Shown here in pieces: positions 1 to 5,046 of a DNA stretch of 5,046 nucleotides (position 1 is its first letter; each line of letters starts with the position of its first letter). A model generated the notes under the pieces. That model searched no databases. It had not been told where the DNA came from and saw only the letters and a list, made by a program, of their open reading frames with translations. The translations under genes were made by a program, and so were the position numbers. Source of the DNA: Candidatus Methanomarinus sp. HR1 (GTDB lineage: Archaea > Halobacteriota > Methanosarcinia > Methanosarcinales > Methanocomedenaceae); contig MZXQ01000248.1 in NCBI GenBank assembly GCA_002926195.1, forward strand, positions 2,677 to 7,722. Direction: 5' to 3'.

Positions 1-25
1 ATAAAAAGATAATGACGTGATAATT

Positions 26-1558
26 ATGACAGTAACTATAGATGGTGAAACCCTTTCCATAACAGATGTGGTGTCAGTGGCGCGAAATTTTGAGAAGGTC
101 GAACTCTCTTCCGATGCCAGGCAAAAAGTCAACAAATGCCGCCAGTTTGTGGAGAGTCTGGTTGCAGGCGAGAAGGTGGTATATGGAGTGACAACAGGGT
201 TTGGGGCTTTTGACAATGTATTCATTTCAAAGGAGCAATCCGATAAACTTCAGGAAAATCTCATTCTTAGCCATTCTGTGGCGATAGGGAGACCGTTGCC
301 AGAAGAAGTGGTAAGGGCCGCAATGATGCTGCGGGCAAATTCTCTGTCCAAGGGATATTCAGGAGTCAGGGTAAAGATCATCGAGACCCTGATCCATATG
401 CTCAACCGTGGTGTACATCCGGTGATCCCTGAGAAAGGTTCGCTGGGTGCCAGTGGGGATCTGGCCAATCTGGCTCATATGGTTCTGGTGATGCTGGGAA
501 AGGGCGAGGCCTTCTATCACGGTGAGAGAGTGAGTGGCGCCGAAGCTATGGAACGGGCCGGAATTATCAAAATTGTACTATCATCCAAAGAAGGTCTGGC
601 TTTGATCAATGGCACCCAGGTCATCACTGCCATTGCAGCCCTGCTGGTATATGATTCCCAGCTCCTGGTCAAGACCTCCGAGATTACGGCCAGCATGAGC
701 CTGGAAGCGTTAAAAGGCACAGGACGGGCTTATGACGAGAAAGTGGGACGGATCAGACCGCATCAAGGCCAGATCACCTGTGCTGCTAACCTCAGACGGC
801 TCACTGCCGATAGCGAGATCATGGAATCCCACAGGTATGATAAGAAAGTGCAGGATGCTTACTCGCTGCGGTGCATACCTCAGATTGTGGGTGCAGCACG
901 GGACGCATTATCTTTTGTCAGGACTAAAGTTGAAATCGAGATCAATTCTGCAACTGATAACCCGCTTCTGTTCCCAGAGGATGACGAGGTCATATCCAGT
1001 GGCAATTTTCACGGTCAGGTCATTGCTATCTCCCTGGATTTGCTGGGTATTGCCCTATCAGAGGTAGCCAGTGTGTGTGAACGCAGGATAGAACGTCTGG
1101 TAAATCCACAGCTTAGCGGCCTGCCAGCATTTTTAACAGAGAAGGAGGGTCTGGATTCCGGGTTCATGGTGGCCCAATATACTGCTGCGGCACTAGTCTC
1201 AGAAAATAAGGTTTTATCCCATCCGGCCAGTGTGGACTCCATACCCACTTCGGCCAATAAGGAGGATCATGTTAGCATGGGCATGGCGGCGGCACTAAAG
1301 GCGCGCAATATTTTTGAGAATGCCTCATATGTTGTAGCAATAGAATTATTGTGTGCGTCGCAAGGTCTTGATTTTAGAAAGCCCCTTAGGGCTGGAGCGG
1401 GTGCAGAAGCAGCATATGAACTGGTTCGGTCCAGGATTGAGCATCTTAATGATGATAGGATACTGCACAATGATGTCAATACATCCAGGGATATGGTGCT
1501 CACAGGAGAGGTTATTTCGGATGTGGAAAAGGTGGTGGGGGAACTGGATGGTTTTTAA
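26..1558 (+). CDS. hutH: Histidine ammonia-lyase-like MIO enzyme
   Basis: Predicted to remove ammonia from L-histidine to give urocanate, in the cytoplasm, as a homotetramer with a self-formed MIO prosthetic group. Counting from the ATG at 26 (510 residues), the MIO-forming Ala-Ser-Gly is at 142-144 in GSLGASGDLA. Tyr53 (YGVTTGFG), Asn195 (NGTQ), Gln276 and Arg282 (KVQDAYSLRC), Phe328 (GNFHG) and Glu413 (KEDHVSMG) match catalytic positions of P. putida HutH within one residue. His83 in LILSH and Glu413 are typical of histidine-specific members rather than phenylalanine or tyrosine lyases. The length is normal for HutH (about 510). One oddity is Lys412, where HutH usually has Gln (NQEDHVS). 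A GTG at 17 in the same frame would add three residues; ATG 26 is preferred because it reproduces family numbering and CGTGAT (16-21) can serve as a weak ribosome binding site. No hutU, hutI or hutG is next to it. Family is near certain; substrate is an inference from residues. Confidence 0.88.
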   Translation: MTVTIDGETLSITDVVSVARNFEKVELSSDARQKVNKCRQFVESLVAGEKVVYGVTTGFGAFDNVFISKEQSDKLQENLILSHSVAIGRPLPEEVVRAAMMLRANSLSKGYSGVRVKIIETLIHMLNRGVHPVIPEKGSLGASGDLANLAHMVLVMLGKGEAFYHGERVSGAEAMERAGIIKIVLSSKEGLALINGTQVITAIAALLVYDSQLLVKTSEITASMSLEALKGTGRAYDEKVGRIRPHQGQITCAANLRRLTADSEIMESHRYDKKVQDAYSLRCIPQIVGAARDALSFVRTKVEIEINSATDNPLLFPEDDEVISSGNFHGQVIAISLDLLGIALSEVASVCERRIERLVNPQLSGLPAFLTEKEGLDSGFMVAQYTAAALVSENKVLSHPASVDSIPTSANKEDHVSMGMAAALKARNIFENASYVVAIELLCASQGLDFRKPLRAGAGAEAAYELVRSRIEHLNDDRILHNDVNTSRDMVLTGEVISDVEKVVGELDGF

Positions 1559-1577
1559 TCAAGGTAATGGTGCTTAA

Positions 1578-1585
1578 GGAAGTGA
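1578..1585 (+). promoter_or_regulatory. Ribosome binding site of the decarboxylase gene
   Basis: GGAAGTGA differs by one base from the archaeal Shine-Dalgarno sequence GGAGGTGA and lies six bases before the ATG at 1592. It fixes that start and shows that the second gene can be translated independently on a shared transcript, 33 bases after the ammonia-lyase stop codon. No promoter-like TATA element is obvious in that gap. Confidence 0.6.
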
Positions 1586-1591
1586 CTTGAA

Positions 1592-3085
1592 ATGATTTTG
1601 GATAAAGGACATTGGAATGAATATTTGGATAAAACTGTGAATAATCATCGAAAAATATATGGTGTGGATATGGTTGAGTTAGCAAAAGAATATGGCACGC
1701 CATTATATGTTTTGTTTGAAGATATTATTAAAGAAAATTATAAAAAATATGAAAATGCGCTTGAGAAAGAGTATCCACACCATCTAATCTGTTACGCAGT
1801 TAAAGCAAATACCACTTTTAGTGTTCCCAAACTGCTGGCTAAATTAGGATCCGGGGCAGATGTTGCTTCAGAGTTTGAATTGCAATTTGCACTCGATGCA
1901 GGAATTCCACCAGAAAAAATACGGGCAAACGGAAATTGCAAGAGTGAATATTATCTGGAAGAATGCATAAAGAAAGAAATAATAATAAATGTCGATTCTG
2001 AAGAGGAATTGGAAGTAATTAATTCAATTGCAAAAAAGTTAGGAACTTGCGCTAAAATAAATCTGAGACTTGCAGGTTTTCCACTTGGGCATATTACCTC
2101 AACTGCGATTACCACGTCCGGTGAATGGAGTAAGTTCGGAATTGACATTAAACGAGCAAATTCTGTGTTCAATAAAGTATTAGAACTGGATGGTTTAATT
2201 CCAAATGGATTGATGGTTCATCTCGGATCACAAATAACTGATATAGGGGCATATTATACAGTTCTTGATACTCTAATAAACTTATCAAAAGAGGCAAAAA
2301 AAATTGGATTTGAGATGAATGAAATTAATCTTGGCGGCGGTCTGGGTATAAAATACTTTGAAGCGAACGACTGGAACACAATTAAGATAAAAATTAAAAA
2401 TACCAACAAAGAAAATTACACCTGGGCTAATGAATTTATAGGATATGAATATAATCAGGAGTCAAATGATCTGAAATGGATTGGTGAAGAACTCTTCTGT
2501 CCATACACTCCGGATACGTTCATTCGAGAATTATTTAATAAAAAATATTCTGCAAACATAACTTTTAAGAAAAAATTACAGGAAATCGGATCTCCGAAGT
2601 TTGTTATAGAACCAGGAAGAAGTATAGTTGGAAATGCAGGAGTAACTATTACACAAATAGGTCGTGTGTTAACAACTCCACTCAAAGAGAACTTAATTCA
2701 TGTGGATGCCGGTGTTAATTTCCATACTTTTGGAACTGCAGTTCCGGAACAGTTGCATAGAATAGAAATTGCAAACAATATAGAAGAGGTAAATCCCTTT
2801 GAAACATTTGTTGCAGGAAATTTATGCTTTACTGGAGATCTTCTTTGCAAAATAAAAAATAAATTATTAAGAAAACCTGAAAAAGGAGACTATTTATTAT
2901 TTTATGATACTGGTGCCTATTCGGATTTTTTTGCATCTAATGCGAATTTATTTCCAAGACCTGCAAAGGTTATGATTGCAAAAGACGGAACACATAAACT
3001 GATAGTAAAAAGAGAAGATATGTTTGAGGAGTTCCACAGAGAATTGGATTGGAGATCGGATTTAGAAAGACTTAAATATCATTAA
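1592..3085 (+). CDS. PLP-dependent decarboxylase, LysA/ornithine-decarboxylase fold (type III), substrate unknown
   Basis: A 497-residue alanine-racemase-fold decarboxylase. The N-terminal barrel carries the PLP Schiff-base lysine K71 (YAVKAN), KFGI at 181-184, HLGSQ at 210-214, the phosphate-binding GGGLG at 248-252 and EPGR at 340-343. The C-terminal beta domain has VDAG (371-374), C412 and D416 (CFTGD), and GAY at 441-443 followed by SN..LFPRPAKV, as in LysA. It differs from true diaminopimelate decarboxylase in three ways: the usual CESGD is CFTGD, so the Glu is lost; the usual Arg-Pro-x-x-Tyr after VDAG is not present (VNFHTFGTAV instead); and there are about 90 residues between GGG and EPGR where LysA has roughly 45, which accounts for much of the extra length over the usual 420. 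The substrate may therefore be another amino acid or a carrier- or conjugate-linked one, as in BtrK or SbnH relatives. The gene is strongly AT-rich compared with its upstream neighbour, suggesting separate origin. It is probably co-transcribed with the ammonia-lyase. Family is secure, function is not. Confidence 0.85.
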   Translation: MILDKGHWNEYLDKTVNNHRKIYGVDMVELAKEYGTPLYVLFEDIIKENYKKYENALEKEYPHHLICYAVKANTTFSVPKLLAKLGSGADVASEFELQFALDAGIPPEKIRANGNCKSEYYLEECIKKEIIINVDSEEELEVINSIAKKLGTCAKINLRLAGFPLGHITSTAITTSGEWSKFGIDIKRANSVFNKVLELDGLIPNGLMVHLGSQITDIGAYYTVLDTLINLSKEAKKIGFEMNEINLGGGLGIKYFEANDWNTIKIKIKNTNKENYTWANEFIGYEYNQESNDLKWIGEELFCPYTPDTFIRELFNKKYSANITFKKKLQEIGSPKFVIEPGRSIVGNAGVTITQIGRVLTTPLKENLIHVDAGVNFHTFGTAVPEQLHRIEIANNIEEVNPFETFVAGNLCFTGDLLCKIKNKLLRKPEKGDYLLFYDTGAYSDFFASNANLFPRPAKVMIAKDGTHKLIVKREDMFEEFHRELDWRSDLERLKYH

Positions 3086-3103
3086 TAATCATTTAGATTA
3101 GTG

Positions 3104-3128
3104 GTATATCAAGTATAACCTGATATGC
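3104..3128. repeat. Intergenic hairpin upstream of zinc-ribbon gene
   Basis: GTATATCA (3104-3111) and TGATATGC (3121-3128) can pair over eight positions, including one G-T pair, around a nine-base loop. It sits 18 bases after the decarboxylase stop and 20 bases before the GAGGT of the next gene. It could be an end signal for the upstream transcript or an operator over a TATA-like element (TATATC, 3105-3110). The sequence alone does not decide between these. Confidence 0.35.
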
Positions 3129-3148
3129 TCTTAAAATCCATCTTCACC

Positions 3149-3153
3149 GAGGT
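3149..3153 (+). promoter_or_regulatory. Ribosome binding site deciding the zinc-ribbon start
   Basis: GAGGT, seven bases before the ATG at 3161. The same motif with the same spacing occurs before the surface-protein gene at 4031-4035, which supports both calls. It rules against the in-frame ATG at 3125, which would place this motif inside the coding sequence. Confidence 0.6.
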
Positions 3154-3160
3154 ATATATT

Positions 3161-3316
3161 ATGTGTTTTACCGATACAAGTGCTGCTGATAGTGTTGATC
3201 TAAGTACTGTTGCTATGTCATCATATAAATGTAATGCATGTGGTAATAAGTTTAAAGGCATGGGCTCAAAATTATCCTGTCCTGCTTGCAGGTCAAAAGA
3301 CTTAAGAAAATTGTAG
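3161..3316 (+). CDS. Small zinc-ribbon protein
   Basis: A 51-residue protein with two CxxC knuckles, C24-N-A-C27 and C40-P-A-C43, in the arrangement YKCNACGNKF...LSCPACRSKDL. This is the signature of a zinc-ribbon that binds one Zn ion (or iron, rubredoxin-style) with four cysteines, as in the zinc sites of HypA-like and many small archaeal proteins. The role is unknown; such proteins bind nucleic acid or partner proteins, or carry electrons. The first 20 residues are polar and show no signal peptide. The start at 3161 is chosen because GAGGT at 3149-3153 lies seven bases before it. An upstream in-frame ATG at 3125 would add 12 residues but has no ribosome binding site, and an internal ATG at 3215 would leave only the ribbon. 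It may be its own transcription unit or the distal gene of the preceding pair. Confidence 0.7.
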   Translation: MCFTDTSAADSVDLSTVAMSSYKCNACGNKFKGMGSKLSCPACRSKDLRKL

Positions 3317-3360
3317 ATTGATGAGAACAAAATCCTCCCTTCGGTCGGATTTTCTTAAGT
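3300..3360. repeat. 11-base inverted repeat spanning the end of the zinc-ribbon gene
   Basis: ACTTAAGAAAA (3300-3310, the last sense codons of the zinc-ribbon gene) is the exact reverse complement of TTTTCTTAAGT (3350-3360). The 39-base interval contains the stop codon and the shorter hairpin at 3329-3353. Both stems use TTTT at 3350-3353, so they cannot fully form together on one transcript. Confidence 0.6.
3329..3353 (+). terminator. Possible hairpin terminator after the zinc-ribbon gene
   Basis: AAAATCC (3329-3335) pairs perfectly with GGATTTT (3347-3353) across an 11-base loop that contains TTCG, followed by CTT. It begins 12 bases after the stop codon at 3314-3316. Archaeal termination depends mainly on T-runs, and the run here is only four T's interrupted by C, so the call is tentative. 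The 3' arm is shared with a second, alternative stem (3300-3310 with 3350-3360). Confidence 0.45.
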
Positions 3361-3479
3361 ATATTATCTTACAGATTATATACTATAAAAAACCAGAATA
3401 ATGGTATTAGTACTGTAGTAATTGGAGATAAGCCCCCAGGACAGCTTGGTGGTGAGGTGGGATATTTGATTATCAAATT

Positions 3480-3626
3480 TTATTCCAGCCTTACTATCCA
3501 ATCAATCTTATCAAATCTTTTGTCAAATGAATAAATATGCTCTATTCCAAGTTCTTCCATTTTTCTATCGAGGGTACAGGTTATTTTTCTTCGAATAAGA
3601 TTCAATGTGACATTTCCAGATAAAAT
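3480..3626 (-). pseudogene. C-terminal fragment of a PIN-domain (VapC-like) toxin
   Basis: On the minus strand an open stretch of 48 codons ends at a TAA (3480-3482). Its last 26 residues, beginning at a Met encoded at 3558-3560, contain MEELGIEHIYSFDKRFD followed by KIDWIVRLE. The pattern of a helix ending in -LGI-, then a short strand, then (S/T)FD-x-x-FD and a final W/F-x-x-(R)L is the usual ending of PIN-domain ribonucleases such as VapC. The frame is closed upstream by a stop at 3627-3629, and the N-terminal part with the first catalytic Asp and the central acidic residues is absent. No vapB antitoxin was seen next to it. It is most likely a decayed toxin-antitoxin relic. A short unrelated chance match is possible but less likely. 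Confidence 0.55.
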
Positions 3627-3655
3627 TTATAATTATCACCCCTAAAACCAATAAA

Positions 3656-3663
3656 TTTATATA
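3656..3663 (+). promoter_or_regulatory. Archaeal TATA box, orphan promoter
   Basis: TTTATATA matches the archaeal TATA-box consensus exactly and is preceded by an A-rich, BRE-like stretch (ACCAATAAA, 3647-3655). Transcription would be expected to start about 25 bases downstream, near 3688. The next plus-strand gene starts at 4043, so this would mean a leader of about 350 bases or an independent small RNA. It could also be chance in AT-rich DNA. Confidence 0.35.
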
Positions 3664-3749
3664 CTCACAGTGTTAACATTTTTACGTGGAATATTTCTCT
3701 TGATCTACTACATCCAGAAAATTATTTTCTATAGCCTCACCAGAACAAC

Positions 3750-3763
3750 AATAATGCATTATT
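3750..3763. repeat. 14-base perfect palindrome
   Basis: AATAATGCATTATT equals its own reverse complement. It may be a binding site for a dimeric regulator in the leader region upstream of the surface-protein gene. No second copy was noticed in the window, so a function is only a guess. Confidence 0.4.
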
Positions 3764-4005
3764 CAGGTCGGCGATGTAGCACGTCTGTAGGAGTGGGTTC
3801 AGTTCGACTTAAAAATATCCTAATATTGATGCTATCAATGCAGATGTAGGTCATGTTCATCCTATATGGAATAGCCAAAATGAAAACATGCAGAAGTAGA
3901 CATACACATAAACTTGTAGATTACCTGCAAATGCGGCATAATTCAATAACCGGGTGAATTTAGAGAAAGAAACTACGATACAACACAGAATAGAGTGGAT
4001 AAACT

Positions 4006-4041
4006 TTAAAAGATGTATAAAATATTAAAAGAGGTATAAAA
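4006..4041 (+). repeat. Tandem 17-base leader duplication containing the ribosome binding site
   Basis: TTAAAAGATGTATAAAA (4006-4022) and TTAAAAGAGGTATAAAA (4025-4041) differ at one base and are offset by 19 bases. The second copy carries the ribosome binding site GAGGT (4031-4035), seven bases before the ATG at 4043; in the first copy the same spot reads GATGT. TATAAAA in the first copy (4016-4022) also resembles a TATA box, but it is too close to the start codon to serve a transcript that includes the GAGGT. Confidence 0.6.
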
Positions 4042-4042
4042 A

Positions 4043-5046
4043 ATGAAAAAGACAATGTATACACTATATATAACAAAAAAATTGTGGGAGTTAATTACGC
4101 TACTACTGACGGTAATGCCGGGAATGGCTCGTGCCACAATGACGAACAATACGACGAACACACATCAGGGACTCAAGCAAAGAAAGCCTGGAGTACCTCT
4201 GATGCTATTACTGATATTAAGCGTGCTCTTTACGCTGCTTGTGACGACACCTGGAGTGTTAGCTGCCAACGGATACTTTGACATCGACTTTGTCGCAGCA
4301 GCTCCGGGGTCATACAACCACCTGACCGGCGGCGGTGCCTTTGATGACAGAACCATCGGGGCTAATAAGGACGTTGTTGAGTCGCTGCAAGGCGGCGATT
4401 TCTCATGTGGCGATATCGTGACATACTTAACCGAAGTTACGGTGGATGATACTGCTCAAGCAGATACAGACGCCCCACAGACCATAGAGTTGAACTTTTC
4501 ATTCCTGGCTGACACCACCGGTCAATCCGGTGTGGCCATCGGCGACATCGTGCTTGTGCAGGTGAATTACGGTACCATTGAGGACCTGATCACTGGCGAA
4601 AACAGCGTTGACGACGGCATCTATGACGATAGCGGCAGTACAGCCACACTCATCTATGAGAACCTCACCGGACCGCTATTTCAGGCAGGTTCTGAGCTAC
4701 ACGGTACTGTTGAGCTTGACGATCTGGAACGAAACGAGACAGTAGTAGTACGAATCGATGTGAAATTGTTCTGCGATCCGGGCAGCAACCCCACCGGCAA
4801 TCTGGCAGGGGCATTAACCGATGCACGGTTGACCTTTATTAATGATACAGAACCCGTAGATCCGCCAGAAGCCGTTCCAGGCGGCGAACAGACCATCCCC
4901 TTCAAACAGATCGGCGACATCTGCACCCCTGAACTGGAGATTCAGAAGACTGTGAACACTTCTAACGGTACGTGTCCCGGTGTAGAGACCCTCACGATTA
5001 ACGCAGGTGATATAGTGAAGTACTGCTACGTGGTGAACAATCCCAG
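4043..5046 (+). CDS. Secreted DUF11-type surface protein, N-terminal part (runs off the window)
   Basis: An uninterrupted frame of 334 codons with no stop before the window edge. The ATG at 4043 follows GAGGT by seven bases. The N-terminus is basic (MKKTMY), then has a weakly hydrophobic stretch (about 14-29), a polar Asn/Thr segment, a basic patch (KQRKPG, 45-50) and a strong hydrophobic stretch (51-73) ending in GVLAANG, with likely signal-peptidase cleavage near 74-75. Residues 76-293 form an Asp/Gly/Thr-rich, beta-type domain with several N-glycosylation sequons (for example NLT, NET, NDT). From about 297, LEIQKTVNTS...GDIVKYCYVVNNP is the start of a DUF11 repeat, a module of large surface or S-layer-associated proteins. 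Cysteines at 122, 244, 294, 311 and 328 could form disulphides outside the cell. A shorter start (ATG 4115, 4124 or 4139) would place the signal nearer the N-terminus, but none has a clear ribosome binding site. The specific role is unknown; adhesion or cell envelope is likely. Confidence 0.8.
   Translation, partial: MKKTMYTLYITKKLWELITLLLTVMPGMARATMTNNTTNTHQGLKQRKPGVPLMLLLILSVLFTLLVTTPGVLAANGYFDIDFVAAAPGSYNHLTGGGAFDDRTIGANKDVVESLQGGDFSCGDIVTYLTEVTVDDTAQADTDAPQTIELNFSFLADTTGQSGVAIGDIVLVQVNYGTIEDLITGENSVDDGIYDDSGSTATLIYENLTGPLFQAGSELHGTVELDDLERNETVVVRIDVKLFCDPGSNPTGNLAGALTDARLTFINDTEPVDPPEAVPGGEQTIPFKQIGDICTPELEIQKTVNTSNGTCPGVETLTINAGDIVKYCYVVNNP

Larger units (their letters stand above)
3361..4042. 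other. Intergenic region without an intact gene
   Basis: This stretch is AT-rich with frequent stops in all frames. It holds a minus-strand PIN-domain remnant (3480-3626), a 15-base palindrome ATTTGAT-T-ATCAAAT (3464-3478) just past that remnant's stop codon, an orphan TATA box (3656-3663), a 14-base palindrome (3750-3763), and two short open stretches on the plus strand (3754-3852 and 3813-3899) that I do not recognise. A small G/C-rich patch at about 3431-3461 (AAGCCCCCAGGACAGCTT, then a G-rich run) stands out from its surroundings, but I could not fold it into a known RNA. No tRNA, rRNA or CRISPR repeat was seen. Confidence 0.6.

Noticed and set aside
732..1067. A 111-codon open frame inside the ammonia-lyase gene
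   Set aside because: It lies in another frame of a clearly conserved enzyme, with no ribosome binding site and no recognisable protein features.
26..1558. Phenylalanine or tyrosine ammonia-lyase as the function of the first gene
   Set aside because: The selectivity positions carry His83 (after Ser) and Glu413, which fit histidine-specific enzymes better. The alternative is not fully excluded.
1592..3085. Calling the second gene lysA outright
   Set aside because: Substrate-contact residues of diaminopimelate decarboxylase are missing and there is a large insertion, so a gene symbol would overstate the evidence.
3319..3331. TGATGA near 3320 as a C box of a C/D-box guide RNA
   Set aside because: No D box (CTGA) or C'/D' pair was found at suitable spacing downstream.
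3770..3812. GGGTTCAGTTCGACTT resembling a tRNA T-arm
   Set aside because: No acceptor stem, D-arm or anticodon arm can be built around it, and there is no CCA-proximal pairing.
4084..4281. A 65-codon frame overlapping the start of the surface-protein gene
   Set aside because: The overlapping frame from 4043 has a good ribosome binding site, an export signal and stays open to the window end, so this one is a shadow.
4681..4926. An 81-codon minus-strand frame within the surface-protein gene
   Set aside because: Low-complexity Ser/Arg/Pro composition, as expected from the antisense of an Asp/Gly/Thr-rich gene, with no supporting signals.

Overview
This window looks like a piece of an archaeal chromosome, most likely from a euryarchaeon of the Methanosarcinales or a related methane-metabolising lineage. 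That placement is an inference. It rests on archaeal-type ribosome binding sites (GGAAGTGA, GAGGT) at suitable spacing, a consensus archaeal TATA box (TTTATATA) in the intergenic region, a tiny two-CxxC zinc-ribbon protein, a VapC/PIN-type remnant and a large secreted DUF11-type surface protein. No rRNA, tRNA, CRISPR array or intact mobile element was seen.

Layout. (1) Positions 26-1558 (+) encode a full-length aromatic amino acid ammonia-lyase of the MIO family. Its active-site residues fall almost exactly at Pseudomonas putida HutH numbering, and it keeps the residues typical of histidine ammonia-lyase. (2) After a 33-base gap with a good ribosome binding site, 1592-3085 (+) encodes a PLP-dependent fold-type III decarboxylase. 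It resembles diaminopimelate decarboxylase (LysA) but is longer and lacks several substrate-recognition residues of LysA. (3) A 51-residue zinc-ribbon protein lies at 3161-3316 (+), preceded by a hairpin and followed by overlapping inverted repeats that could act as a terminator. (4) About 720 bases (3317-4042) contain no intact gene. They hold a degraded C-terminal fragment of a PIN-domain (VapC-like) toxin on the minus strand, an orphan archaeal TATA box, a 14-base palindrome and a tandem near-duplication of the leader just before the next gene. (5) Positions 4043-5046 (+) hold the start of a large exported surface protein that runs off the window. It has an N-terminal hydrophobic export region, an Asp/Gly/Thr-rich beta-type domain and the beginning of a DUF11 repeat.

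How the parts work together. The first two genes are close enough to be co-transcribed and may form a small amino-acid-modifying unit, but no other histidine-degradation gene (hutU, hutI, hutG) is visible, so the pathway is open. The second gene is markedly more AT-rich than the first and than the surface-protein gene, which suggests a different origin. The surface protein begins a separate transcription unit. No complete new defence or mobile system is visible. The most useful leads are the unassigned substrate of the decarboxylase, its pairing with the ammonia-lyase, and the decayed toxin fragment.
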